Assembly (NCBI RefSeq): GCF_000981385.1
Contig: NZ_LATZ01000130.1
Location: 62,001-126,000, forward strand
Length of the DNA: 64,000 nucleotides
Source: Bacillus sp. SA1-12
GTDB taxonomy: Bacteria; Bacillota; Bacilli; Bacillales; Bacillaceae
Direction: 5' to 3'
This document shows, one piece after another, positions 26,833 to 36,509 of this stretch (the first letter of the stretch is position 1; each line of letters begins with the position of its first letter). The notes beneath the pieces were generated by a model. It was not told where the DNA came from. It ran no database searches and worked only from the letters and a program-made list of their open reading frames with translations. The translations under genes were made by a program, and so were the position numbers.

Positions 26833-27612
26833 TTAAATCACCTTGGCATATTCTTTTTCATTTTTATTTAACAAGCGTAATCCCAAATATAAAATAAACA
26901 CGGAAACAATTGTTAAGATAAATAACGGTAAAAACTCTGGCGGTCTTCCGTAAATCAGCACATCACGATAAGATTCTAAAAAGGTCGTAAACGGATTTAA
27001 ATATAGGACCGGCACCAGGCTTTTTGGTACATCACTCATTTCAAATAACACGGGTGATAAGTATAAAAGCACCCTGGAAATATACTGCATCATATTTTTA
27101 ATATCCCTTAAAAATACCCCCAGATGCGCAAGGAATATCATGACTCCCAACAAACAGAAGGCATTTACAATAAAAATCAACGGGAAGTAAAGGACATTCC
27201 ATGTGTAATCAATTCCATAAATCGCAAGGAAAATAAACAACACGACCACACTAATTAAATATTTAATACAGTTCACTAATAGACGGACAATGAGGAAAAT
27301 GATCTTGGGGACATAAACCTGCTGCAAGATATTTCCCTTTGATGATATCGCATTTGTTCCTTCAACAAGACAAGCCGTTACAAATTTTAATGGAATTAAT
27401 CCAGTAAAAATAATGATCGGATAATCCGGACTGCCTTTTTTAAGTATGACAACAACTAATAAGTAAAAAACCGCCATATAGAAAATTGGGTCTAATATCC
27501 ACCATAAAAAACCAAAATAGGTTCTTGAAGTATTAGCTTTAAAGTCAGAAGTAGTCAAGTGATAGATTAAATCCTTGTTGGCTTTAATGGCTTTGATTGT
27601 ATCAATAAACAT
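26833..27612 (-). CDS. tagG: ABC transporter permease for wall polymer export (TagG/Wzm-like)
   Basis: The 259-residue ABC-2 membrane protein has an amphipathic N-terminus (HLTTSDFKANTSRTYFGFLWWILDP) and six membrane segments. It ends with LNPFTTFLESYRDVLIYGRPP and a final hydrophobic helix. It forms the pore with the adjacent ATPase. The family exports lipid-linked teichoic acids and O-antigen-like polymers. A 230-base gap with a terminator separates it from the UDP-ManNAc dehydrogenase upstream of it on the map. Confidence 0.9.
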   Translation of the reverse strand: MFIDTIKAIKANKDLIYHLTTSDFKANTSRTYFGFLWWILDPIFYMAVFYLLVVVILKKGSPDYPIIIFTGLIPLKFVTACLVEGTNAISSKGNILQQVYVPKIIFLIVRLLVNCIKYLISVVVLFIFLAIYGIDYTWNVLYFPLIFIVNAFCLLGVMIFLAHLGVFLRDIKNMMQYISRVLLYLSPVLFEMSDVPKSLVPVLYLNPFTTFLESYRDVLIYGRPPEFLPLFILTIVSVFILYLGLRLLNKNEKEYAKVI

Positions 27613-27782
27613 ACACGTTCTCCTAACCTACAAAATGTTGCATCCTTATAATAATAAACTTAGTTCAGACTGCTTTCAAGTTTTTACTTAATGAATCCTT
27701 ATCCTATCCAACAATAGATTTATTCTGTTCACAATATGTTTAAACTTCCCTATTTAATTGGCTTTCAAGAGCCCAAAAAGAG

Positions 27783-27811
27783 AAAGACGACCATAAAATA
27801 TTATGGTCGCA
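27783..27811 (-). terminator. terminator after the UDP-ManNAc dehydrogenase gene
   Basis: On the minus strand CGACCATAA-tatt-TTATGGTCG followed by TCTTTCTCTTTTTG lies about 35 bases after the dehydrogenase stop. Confidence 0.8.
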
Positions 27812-27843
27812 AAGGATCATTTCATGTTATCTATCTTACTAAA

Positions 27844-29097
27844 TCAAATATATTGATAAAGATTACCAAAGTTAATGTAATCAACGTCTTCAGGATAATT
27901 TTTCACAATATTCTTCGTATCAAAAATTTGTTTTTTGGCCATACCGCTTAAATCATCTTTTTCAATTGATTTAAATTCATTATGGTCAGTTAGAACCAAC
28001 ACTAAGCTTGAATCTTTTACCGCTGCTTTCATGTCTTGTTCTACCCAGTCTTTTTTAACATGAGGATCATATGCAATCACATTTGCTCCGGCTGCCTTTA
28101 AGTGGCCGTAAATATCCATTGCCGGGCTCTCGCGGACATCGTCAACATTTCCTTTATACGTAAGACCAAAGACCGTGATTTTTTTCCCTTCAAAGCCATT
28201 GAGGATTTTCGCTGCATGCTCCACAACAAATGAAGGCATTGATACGTTAATATCTCTCGCCTGATAGATTAGTTTTGCTTGTTCAGGTGCTTCCGCCACA
28301 ATAAAATATGGATCAACAGCTAAACAGTGTCCGCCAACTCCAGGACCTGGATGATGCAGGTTTACACGCGGATGCTTATTGGCCATTTCAATAACATCTA
28401 ATGCGTTAATTTCAAGCTTTGTACAAATTTTAACCAGTTCATTTGCTAATGAAATGTTAACATCGCGATACGTGTTTTCCATCAGCTTTGACATTTCCGC
28501 TGTTTTTGCATCCGTTAAAATCAATTCACCTTGCACAAATGTACGGTAGACATCTGCGCCAGCTTTTTTACAAGCTTCGGTTACACCGCCAATAATACGG
28601 TTATTATAAATCAATTCATGCATGATTTGACCAGGAAGCACGCGCTCTGGGCAGTGTACAAGGAATAAGTCTTCCCCAATTGTGAAACCGGCTTTTTCTA
28701 ATAGCGGTTTTACATGGTCATCTGTTGTACGAGGCGCAATTGTTGATTCAACAATCACTGTATTATTCTTTTCAAGATAAGGAATAATATTTTCTACTGC
28801 ACTTAATACATATTTTAAATCAACTGATTTATATTGATCATCTTTATTTGGGGTTGGTACTGCGATAATAAAAACGTCTGCTTTTTCAGGTGTTGTTGAA
28901 GCCTTAAATTTTCCGGATTCCATCACATTTTCCAGAGCTTCCTGTAAGCCAGGCTCTTCAATATGAATTTTACCTTGGTTTAATGAGTCAATAACATCTT
29001 GCTGAATATCAACACCTAGCACGTCAACTCCATGCTTAGCAAACATAATCGAAGTCGGAAGGCCAATATAACCAAGACCAATTGTGACTAACTTCAT
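27844..29097 (-). CDS. wecC: UDP-N-acetyl-D-mannosamine dehydrogenase
   Basis: This NAD enzyme oxidises UDP-ManNAc twice to UDP-ManNAcA. The 417 residues start with the Rossmann motif GLGYIGLPTS and contain STIAPRTTDD, CPERVLPGQIMHELIYNNRIIGG (a WecC-type signature) and the catalytic cysteine in GPGVGGHCLAVDPYF. The C-terminal domain has FGLTYKGNVDDVRESPAMDI. GGAGGAAATG precedes the ATG. With mnaA in the same locus it completes a route from UDP-GlcNAc to UDP-ManNAcA. A related UDP-aminosugar substrate cannot be excluded. Confidence 0.87.
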   Translation of the reverse strand: MKLVTIGLGYIGLPTSIMFAKHGVDVLGVDIQQDVIDSLNQGKIHIEEPGLQEALENVMESGKFKASTTPEKADVFIIAVPTPNKDDQYKSVDLKYVLSAVENIIPYLEKNNTVIVESTIAPRTTDDHVKPLLEKAGFTIGEDLFLVHCPERVLPGQIMHELIYNNRIIGGVTEACKKAGADVYRTFVQGELILTDAKTAEMSKLMENTYRDVNISLANELVKICTKLEINALDVIEMANKHPRVNLHHPGPGVGGHCLAVDPYFIVAEAPEQAKLIYQARDINVSMPSFVVEHAAKILNGFEGKKITVFGLTYKGNVDDVRESPAMDIYGHLKAAGANVIAYDPHVKKDWVEQDMKAAVKDSSLVLVLTDHNEFKSIEKDDLSGMAKKQIFDTKNIVKNYPEDVDYINFGNLYQYI

Positions 29098-29190
29098 ATT
29101 TCATTTCCTCCAGTATATACCAATATGTTAAATTTCAATTCTCTTACCACATTACAACTTACTTTCTAGCATGTCAATTATCTGCACCAT

Positions 29191-29330
29191 TTAGAAAAGC
29201 GCAAGGCGCTAAGCCTAAAACCAGACCCTTGAGGCAGTCAAAAACGCGACGGCATTATCTCTTGACGGCACTTGCACATCCTGTGCTTCGCCGATGGCGT
29301 CTGAGCTGGAAACAAGTACCACGTTAAAAT
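29191..29330 (+). repeat. Bacillaceae intergenic repeat, degenerate copy
   Basis: The left end AGAAAAGCGCAAGGCGCTAAGCC and right end GGCGTCTGAGCTGGAAACAAG match the ends of the element at about 46885. The inner part (CTTGCACATCCTGTGCTTCGCCG) resembles the one near 39565. It occupies most of the 280-base gap between the dehydrogenase and glycosyltransferase genes. Confidence 0.55.
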
Positions 29331-29376
29331 TGTATACTTTCTTATACTGCATAACAGGCACAAACTGAGCATGTGC

Positions 29377-30984
29377 CTATGCCATGATTTCATTTAATTC
29401 AGACTGAACCATCTTATTCTTCCCGCACTGATTACGTACACGGCTTGCAGAATTTGCTGATTTTTCCAGAAAGGTTTCCGGATTGTGATACAAATCCTCT
29501 ATCGCATCTGCCAAACCGAGGTAATCTTCCTTTGGAGCTAAATAGCCGCATGTATCATCGATAAATTCCGGAATGGCGTATACACTGCTTGTTACTGGAA
29601 CTAGTCCGCTTGACATTGCCTCCCCTAAGGATACTCCTTGAGAATCCATTCTGGAAGGACACAAAAAGATTCCATGCTTTTTATGTTGTTCAGCTATTTC
29701 CTCTTGAGATAAAAAATAATTATGAAGATGTACGTTTGGAATATTGCGAATCGGTGCTACGACTTCATCGAATAATGGACCTTGGCCGTATATATTAAAT
29801 TCGAGTTCATTAAAAAACGGCCTATCCTTTAATGCTAGTATTGCTTTAACCGTCAAATCATTTGCATATGTTCGTGAAGCAAACGGCCGAATCGTCAATA
29901 TTTTTTTTCTTTGTTCTTCAGACTTCTCTACATAATTAAATAATTCATCATCGATCATATTGTGGATAATACTATAATTCTTCACAATACTATTTGTGTC
30001 TTTTTCAGCAACATTTTCTTTATACCAATTAGAAACAAAAATGAATTTTATTTGATCATCCTTTGTATTATAGATGTCATGCATAAAATCTAATTGTTCC
30101 TGATTTCTTTCTGCATACGCCAAGCTTTCACGCAGACCTTTTGTGTCATTGTAAAAATTAAACCAGCGTCGATACCATTTTGTTGTTTCAAAGCCGTGTA
30201 CCCATACGATTTTAGGGGTATTTCGCGCTTTTGATTTACGAACAGATCTATACATTCTTTCATTAATGAAATGGAATAATAGTTTTTTATAAGGCTTGCT
30301 ATCCAATAAACCTGTCAGGACATCTTCTCCGCCTATAAACACCGGTATTCCTTCAAATTCATAATGAGCCACACTGGTAGGTGACGTATTAAGTCTATAG
30401 ATTGCAACGTTAATGCCTTGTTCTTTATAGCCTAAAACCCGTTTATGAATAAACATGTTTTGATAATACGTATTTTTTTCCGGATAAACATTGGTGATGA
30501 TTAGATGGTCAACCTCTGGATAACGAGAATATAGTTCTTTTTTGCTTTCCTCATTCGTCATATTAAAAGCCGATACAGTAAATTCGGATAGCTTCGCTTC
30601 TCCAGCTCCTGTTAACCGAATCCCTAAAGAATAGCTGACAACAGATTCAGGGAAACTAAGGTTCATCTCGCATCCTAATGGATTATATTGAACATAGATT
30701 TTTTGTTTTTTCTGGTCATAACCGACGATCACTTGTTGGATTTGTAAGCCATTATCGATTACACCATCAATTTTGGCCACGTATGTGAATGCTGAATTCA
30801 ACTTTGTGTTCACAGCTTTATTATGATCATAATAAATAATAAGTGGCCGTGCATCCTTGTTTACCTGTTGAACCTTAATGGTTAAATCATCCGCATTCTC
30901 TATTGAAACCTTGTATGTTGAATCTGTATATTTTGGCCACTTATCTACATAATGGTTCACTTCAACTGGTTCACTTTTCAACAT
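29377..30984 (-). CDS. glycosyltransferase family 4 with N-terminal beta-rich domain
   Basis: The 535-residue protein is longer than usual. Residues 1 to about 170 look beta-rich (STYKVSIENADDLTIKVQQ, GYDQKKQKIYVQYNPLG) and may bind carbohydrate. From about 175 a GT-B transferase follows: DHLIITNVYPEKNTYYQNMFIHKRV, KIVWVHGFETTKWYRRW, TIRPFASRTYANDL and CPSRMDSQGVSLGEAMSSGLVPVTSSV, with the second glutamate in IPEF. The start is taken at ATG 30984 because AGGAGGGG lies five bases before it; the frame continues 13 codons upstream without a site. It is last of a four-gene run. Confidence 0.85.
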   Translation of the reverse strand: MLKSEPVEVNHYVDKWPKYTDSTYKVSIENADDLTIKVQQVNKDARPLIIYYDHNKAVNTKLNSAFTYVAKIDGVIDNGLQIQQVIVGYDQKKQKIYVQYNPLGCEMNLSFPESVVSYSLGIRLTGAGEAKLSEFTVSAFNMTNEESKKELYSRYPEVDHLIITNVYPEKNTYYQNMFIHKRVLGYKEQGINVAIYRLNTSPTSVAHYEFEGIPVFIGGEDVLTGLLDSKPYKKLLFHFINERMYRSVRKSKARNTPKIVWVHGFETTKWYRRWFNFYNDTKGLRESLAYAERNQEQLDFMHDIYNTKDDQIKFIFVSNWYKENVAEKDTNSIVKNYSIIHNMIDDELFNYVEKSEEQRKKILTIRPFASRTYANDLTVKAILALKDRPFFNELEFNIYGQGPLFDEVVAPIRNIPNVHLHNYFLSQEEIAEQHKKHGIFLCPSRMDSQGVSLGEAMSSGLVPVTSSVYAIPEFIDDTCGYLAPKEDYLGLADAIEDLYHNPETFLEKSANSASRVRNQCGKNKMVQSELNEIMA

Positions 30985-31037
30985 ACGTTCCCCTCCTGTC
31001 ATAACGATAACGATACAAAACATGTGATTTCATAAAC

Positions 31038-31358
31038 TTACCTTTTTCTCTTTCTAAGTTCCCAATATTTCATTTGCAATTTTCCCAATTTCGAATTTTG
31101 CAATTTGGATAATCGTTTTTGCAGATCATTAATTGTTTGTTCTTGCTGTCTTATTTTTTCCTGTAATGAAGCTGATACTTTCCCATCATCGACCACAGCT
31201 TTATCCTTTGCTTCAATTTCATTTAGAATGGCAGATATAATTTGTTTAAATTCCGTTTCCATTTCTTTTTTATCTTCAATAAGACGATCAACAAGCTTAT
31301 TCACTCTTTCATATTCTTCTTTATCCACACTAACTTTTTGATCAATTGTTGTTTCCAT
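31038..31358 (-). CDS. small coiled-coil protein of the glycan operon
   Basis: I do not recognise a named family. The 106 residues are almost wholly coiled coil (VDKEEYERVNKLVDRLIEDKK ... EKIRQQEQTINDLQKRL). It ends with the basic tail SKLGKLQMKYWELRKRKR. The adjacent methyltransferase ends in the same way (SRFGRIQIKYWELKKK). AAAGGAG lies seven bases before the ATG. No signal peptide or membrane segment. It may tether or scaffold the transferases at the membrane, which is inference. Confidence 0.8.
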   Translation of the reverse strand: METTIDQKVSVDKEEYERVNKLVDRLIEDKKEMETEFKQIISAILNEIEAKDKAVVDDGKVSASLQEKIRQQEQTINDLQKRLSKLQNSKLGKLQMKYWELRKRKR

Positions 31359-31432
31359 TTAAATCTGCTCCTTTCAAAATACCTTACAGTATAGAGAAAA
31401 CGATTATTCCTTCTCTTTCCACAGTAAATGGA

Positions 31433-33637
31433 TTAGCCGGGAAATTTTTTCAACACCATCTTTTCAAAAACCTTTGCAGCTTCTTTCGCATCATTAAGAG
31501 GAGACAGATATGTGATATTCTCACTTTGACTTAGGATGCTTCCTTCTTCATAAACTCCCCAAATATCTGTTCCGCTTCCTTTATAATCACTTAGTTTTGA
31601 AGGCAAATATGGATTAATTGGTTTATTGTCTTTTGTCGTTGAATCATTAACAACTAAGCAATCAAATTTCGTACATAAATTTAAAAATGGGTAGAAATCA
31701 ACAAACCCATTTACGATAATTGAGTCTTCCAGCGGATCATTTTTTAGTTGATCTTCCAGTTCTCCCGGTTTTGAGGTAAAGACATGAATAAGAACTCGAT
31801 CCTTAACCTCACCTGTTGCTTCTTTTAATCCATCAAATAAATCATTGAGATTTCTTTTACTGTAGAAATTTCCAAAATACGCGACATTTACATGCTCATC
31901 AGATAACAATGGGTACTCAAACTCTTCCATATGATAATACTTTTCTGGAAGTGTCGGGTGTGGCTCAATAATCGCTTTTTGTTGAATAAGCGGTTTAACT
32001 TCTTCAATTGGAAACATGTCCATCATATATTGAAATTGATTCTTATTTGTAAAAATCAATTCGTCAGCAAAAATATAAGGCAAATATTCACACCAGAGGA
32101 ACAGACTATTATCGTTTGGAGATGGGTATCCTGCCTTTTTTACAGCTGCTTCAAGTTTTTTCACATAAGCCGGTTCTGTGATATCGACAACTCGTTTCTT
32201 CGCTTCAATATCATAAATTAATGGATCTGAAAACTCTGCAATCCATTTCGATTGAGGGTATTTCATTTTATACTCATAAGCTAAAAAGTGAGAGGCTGCC
32301 CACATAGCACGGCTGAAGACCTGCTTATGCACGCCATTTTTTTCAACTAATTCTTCTGCGCCTTCCATACCCAAATCGACAAATTTTCTGATATGCGCCC
32401 AATGAGAAAAACTGGAAGGTGAATTGATCGGCAAGCGAACGTTAATTAAGTCATCAACCATTTGGTTTAAAGACACATTTTTGTTTCGCACTTTATCCAT
32501 CATATTATAAATAACATCCGATACTTTTCCTGATTCCCTCATGCGCTTTGCCATAACATTTCCTGCTGTGTCATTATATGGCGGAAAACAATAAGATACA
32601 ACTAATTGTTCTACCCTATCATGGTTTAATAAATTATACGGAAAATAAATGAATTTTTTGTTTGTTATAGCATTTATAATTTGGTCATATTCATCTTTAT
32701 GTTCTTCGTAATAGCTTTGAATAAAGGAACTTTGAGCATTTATTTTACGCTGTATAAATTTTCGTTTTATAGGCGATATATAATCTAGTGACAGTAATTC
32801 ATTCAGCTTTGCAATACATTCCAGCCGTTGATTTACGTTAAAATCAAACGTCATGGCTTGTCTTGAGATAGAATTTTCTCTTAAGGTTCGGTAGTATACA
32901 ACTTTTTTGGTCACAGGAGCCACTACATACTGCAGATCATTTTTTACAGCTAGCTCTGTGAAAAAGACGACATCTTCGCCGCTATGAAGACTTTCGTCAT
33001 ATTTGTATTTTTGTACATACAAAGTTGGGATGAGCTTGCAGGCATTAAGTGTCAACACCGTGTAAAGCTTATCATATGGACTATGTTTGCTAATAACGGA
33101 TTTTAAGATTTGCCTATTAATTGGATTAGAGGCCTGGATTTTCCCATCTTCCTCAACATTAAAAATTTGTGAGATAACGACTGTGTTTTGGTCTGCTAAG
33201 TAATACATTTCCTCCAAGAAGTTACTTGAAACGTAGTCATCATCATCAATAAACGTACAAAATTGGCGGCTCGCCATCATAATTCCCTTATTTCGTGCAA
33301 TCGACGCACCGGCTTCTTCGAGAATAACCACCTTAATATTTTCCAATTTCCGTTCAGCAATAAATTGATTAATTAATTCCTCTGTACGGTCTTTTTCTCC
33401 ATTTATAATGACAATCACTTCAAATAATGATGCATCTAAAGTCTGATTTGCTAACGATTCCAAACATTTTATAATAACATTTTCCCCTTTATAAGTTGGC
33501 AAAATGATACTGATCCCTTTTTCATATAGAGGATTTTCTTTCTTTCGAACACCCTCTTCTATCGATTCGTATCCCAATTTTTGAGCACGAATTTGTCTTA
33601 CCTTTTCTAAACGCTTAACTATTTCTTGTTTCAGCAT
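31433..33637 (-). CDS. two-domain glycosyltransferase (GT2 plus GT-B-like)
   Basis: The 734 residues hold an N-terminal coiled segment, then a GT2 domain (ISIILPTYKGENVIIKCLESLANQT, residues about 40-60; ASIARNKGIMMASRQFCTFIDDDDYVSSNF with the DxD-type acidic run near 130; HSGEDVVFF). From about residue 345 a second unit begins (VEQLVVSYCFPPYNDTAGNVMAKRM) and ends with GT-B-like VNVAYFGNFYSKRNLNDLF and PYLPSKLSDYKGSGTDIWG. It probably carries two transfer activities. Its ATG overlaps the methyltransferase stop by one base (TAATG). Confidence 0.85.
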   Translation of the reverse strand: MLKQEIVKRLEKVRQIRAQKLGYESIEEGVRKKENPLYEKGISIILPTYKGENVIIKCLESLANQTLDASLFEVIVIINGEKDRTEELINQFIAERKLENIKVVILEEAGASIARNKGIMMASRQFCTFIDDDDYVSSNFLEEMYYLADQNTVVISQIFNVEEDGKIQASNPINRQILKSVISKHSPYDKLYTVLTLNACKLIPTLYVQKYKYDESLHSGEDVVFFTELAVKNDLQYVVAPVTKKVVYYRTLRENSISRQAMTFDFNVNQRLECIAKLNELLSLDYISPIKRKFIQRKINAQSSFIQSYYEEHKDEYDQIINAITNKKFIYFPYNLLNHDRVEQLVVSYCFPPYNDTAGNVMAKRMRESGKVSDVIYNMMDKVRNKNVSLNQMVDDLINVRLPINSPSSFSHWAHIRKFVDLGMEGAEELVEKNGVHKQVFSRAMWAASHFLAYEYKMKYPQSKWIAEFSDPLIYDIEAKKRVVDITEPAYVKKLEAAVKKAGYPSPNDNSLFLWCEYLPYIFADELIFTNKNQFQYMMDMFPIEEVKPLIQQKAIIEPHPTLPEKYYHMEEFEYPLLSDEHVNVAYFGNFYSKRNLNDLFDGLKEATGEVKDRVLIHVFTSKPGELEDQLKNDPLEDSIIVNGFVDFYPFLNLCTKFDCLVVNDSTTKDNKPINPYLPSKLSDYKGSGTDIWGVYEEGSILSQSENITYLSPLNDAKEAAKVFEKMVLKKFPG

Positions 33638-34644
33638 TATTTTTTACCTCTTCCAGCAATTTTTTTCTTTAGCTCCCAGTATTTTATTTGAATCCGTCCA
33701 AAACGGGATCTTCTTAACACCTTATAACGATGTTCGAGTAAATTGATTTGTTTACTCATATCTTCAATTTTATTTGACTTTATTAGAGCATCCTTTAATG
33801 CATCTTCTTCTTTATTTAATAATTCAACTGTTTCAATCTGCAGTTGACGTACGAGCTCTTCCTTTTCCTGGCGATCTTCTAGTAAGGATTCATGTACTAT
33901 TTTTAATTTTTCAAGCTCTTCTTTGTCCTTCAATAATTCCTGATGCTCATTTTTATACTTATTTAGTTCCTTCATGTAGTTTTCAATGCGATCCAGATAC
34001 TCTCTTTCCACATCATAGAACGCTTTTTCTAGATTTTGAACGTCTTGAGCCGTATATAATGGCGCACCTTCCTCTGATGTAGCCTTGCATATAACCCCGG
34101 TCCACTTCCCAAGATATGTAAAAGACTCAATAGAAAAATGTCCTTTTAATTGCTCCGCTAACAAAGAATAAAAATAGGTTCTTTTATGATCAATAAAGTC
34201 ATTAATACCAAACGGTACCGTCACAATTAATTTCCCGCCAGGCTTAATATGCTTACTAACCTTTTCTAAAAACGAATCAGGATCGCTTATATGCTCAATA
34301 ACCTCTGTTAGGAGAACCGTATCATAATCAGAATCGATTTCATGATCAGTCATAAAATTGCTAACCCGGAAGGTAACAGACTGTTGAACCGATGGATGTT
34401 CTTTTTTAAGTTCTTCTTTTGCATATTCGATTGCATCGCTCGAAATATCGATTCCATCAACCTTTTTGCCTTCACGTCCCAATAAAATTGCGTTGATTCC
34501 CTGAGAACATCCGATATCTAAAATCTTGTTTCCTTCGACATGAGTAACAATCCAATTGATTCTTTCCCTCGTTTTTTTACTAAAATCAGCCCCTAAAACT
34601 CCATAGTAAGCTTCATTTACACGATCTATAATAAGATTTCCCAA
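33637..34644 (-). CDS. SAM-dependent methyltransferase with C-terminal coiled coil
   Basis: Residues 1 to about 200 form a class I methyltransferase: KILDIGCSQGINAILLGREG (SAM loop), VDGIDISSDAI, and DYDTVLLTEVIEHISDPDSFLEKV, as in UbiE/Coq-type sugar or lipid methylases. A long coiled coil (about 215-310) follows and ends with YRVLRRSRFGRIQIKYWELKKK. The start is TTG with GGAGGAG eight bases upstream. In polymer loci such enzymes often methylate a chain-terminal sugar to set length. That role is plausible but unproven here. Confidence 0.87.
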   Translation of the reverse strand: MGNLIIDRVNEAYYGVLGADFSKKTRERINWIVTHVEGNKILDIGCSQGINAILLGREGKKVDGIDISSDAIEYAKEELKKEHPSVQQSVTFRVSNFMTDHEIDSDYDTVLLTEVIEHISDPDSFLEKVSKHIKPGGKLIVTVPFGINDFIDHKRTYFYSLLAEQLKGHFSIESFTYLGKWTGVICKATSEEGAPLYTAQDVQNLEKAFYDVEREYLDRIENYMKELNKYKNEHQELLKDKEELEKLKIVHESLLEDRQEKEELVRQLQIETVELLNKEEDALKDALIKSNKIEDMSKQINLLEHRYKVLRRSRFGRIQIKYWELKKKIAGRGKK

Positions 34645-34790
34645 GATAACTCCTCCAATTTATTGTACAAAAATCTTTATGTATAGACTTTGCAATAATT
34701 TATATTTGAATTCCCCTTTTAGACTCCATTTATTATATCGAAAATTGTCTAACTTCAACAACCATAAAAAAGTTGTACTTTTATAGAAAA

Positions 34791-34822
34791 AAGCTAGCAT
34801 CGTTCAAAACGACAGCTAGCTT
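34791..34822 (-). terminator. terminator after the amidase gene
   Basis: On the minus strand AAGCTAGC-TGTCGTTttgAACGAT-GCTAGCTT followed by TTTTC forms a long stem 12 bases past the stop. Confidence 0.9.
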
Positions 34823-34833
34823 GATGATCAATC

Positions 34834-36509
34834 CTACTTATTGCTCTTCCATTTATAAAAATCATGTATTCCTTGTGCAATGGCCGCAGCCGCTTCATCC
34901 TGCCCTTCAGCTGTTTTAAAAATAGCTGCATCCTCTGGATTTGAGATAAAGCCCATTTCAATCAATACAGACCTGGTATAGTTTTTATCAATCACATAAA
35001 AATCATTTTGTTTTGCGCCACGATCATCAGTATCAAGAGCTTCAAGCAGCCTTGACTGGATAAAGGAAGCCAATTTGTCACTGTCAGATTTCTCTGCAGG
35101 AGTTAACGATTCGACGCCATCAGTAGAGTAAATCTCTGTACCATCTACATCAGGATTGGAAAAGGAGTTCATATGTAAACTAACAAAAACCCCCGGACTA
35201 AAGCTGTAGGCAAATTCTGTTCTCTCATTGAGAGCTAAATAAACATCTTCTGTTCGTGTCATATGAACTTCGTAACCCATTTCTTCAAGCTTTCCCGTTA
35301 CTTTTTTCCCAACGGCAAGGTTCACATCAGATTCTCTCAGCCCGTTCCCTATTGCCCCGGGGTCCTCACCGCCGTGACCAGGGTCGATGACAATCGTTTT
35401 ATTTAAAGGTGTTTCCTTTGCCGTGCGTTCCAATGTTAAGTAACGGCTGAAAACATAACCTGATTTCCCGTTGTACCTTACGTTTACCCAATCCTCAAAT
35501 AATTCATTTCGATTAAGGACAGCAACCTCTCTTGCCCTGTGGGATTGTTAAGATACTTTTCGCATTCGTGCTTTTTTGTGAGCGTAATACTAAGCTTTCC
35601 CTTGCATAATAATAAGGCTTGTTAACAATATCCGCTGCTTTAATATACCCCGGCTCACCCTTAAAGTCAGAGACAATGGCCCAGCCATTGTTTATGCCGC
35701 CGATTTGAATTTTAACAGGTTCATTTTTACTAAGCGTACCTAAACGACTGGAATTTGTCGTATTTGCTGAGTAAATATTCGTTGATTTATTTGCATAATA
35801 GATAAAAAAGCCTGGTTTTTCCTTCGTTATATAACTGTAAGGGGCATACCCTTTAATCCCATTGTATTCAATTCGGCTCCAGCCATTGAAGACACTGCCC
35901 TTTTTCACTTTTACAACAGCTTCATCCAGTACATTTACTTTTGGTGTCGTTGTTTTTCTTTCATTTATATAAGGTGAAAGTTTTTGTTGCGTAATAGGTA
36001 AAATAGATAGGTGCTCTAGGGGTAAGCTGATCATATTCAACATAGTATTTCTTACCTTTAAATCTGATTTCTACCCAATCATTCAAAACCGTTCCCTTTG
36101 CAACTTGAACAATGGCATCTTCCGCAATCGATCCATATCTTTTAGTGCGAAGATCGCGGCTTTCATAGAAGCTAACCGGTTGTCTTGCATAGTACTGGAA
36201 ATAGACGGGCTGAGCTGGTTTTCGATTTACGATATTGCTGGAATCAACATACGCCTTTTTTCCATTTAACTTCATTTCCGCCCAGCCATTCACAATACTG
36301 CCTTTCTTCACTAAAAAAGCTGTTTGGAAAGACACCCTTCCTGCTGATGGATAATGTGTGCCGCGGCCCGTGTTGGCCACAAAATCATTTTTTGCATAGT
36401 AGGTAAAATAGGTCTCAGACGCTTCCGCCTTATGTGCTGAATCAAGGCTTGGCCAAGCAATCACCAGCAGCATAACCGCTAAAAACCAAGTGAACATTTG
36501 TTTATTCAT
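34834..36509 (-). pseudogene. secreted SH3-repeat N-acetylmuramoyl-L-alanine amidase, two frameshifts
   Basis: Such amidases cut the bond between muramic acid and stem peptide in the wall. The first piece (from ATG 36509) has a signal peptide (FTWFLAVMLLVIAWPSLDSAHKAEA) and SH3-like repeats with YFTYYAK...GWAEMKLNGKKAYV. Near 35985 the frame shifts to ERKTTTPKVNVLDEAVVKV and further SH3 units. Near 35535 it shifts again to EVAVLNRNELFEDWVNV and the Amidase_3 domain: IVIDPGHGGEDPGAIG (zinc His), GLRESDVNL (Glu), SLHMNSF (His) and LIEMGFISNPEDA (catalytic Glu). All catalytic residues are intact but sit out of frame with the signal peptide. Confidence 0.9.
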
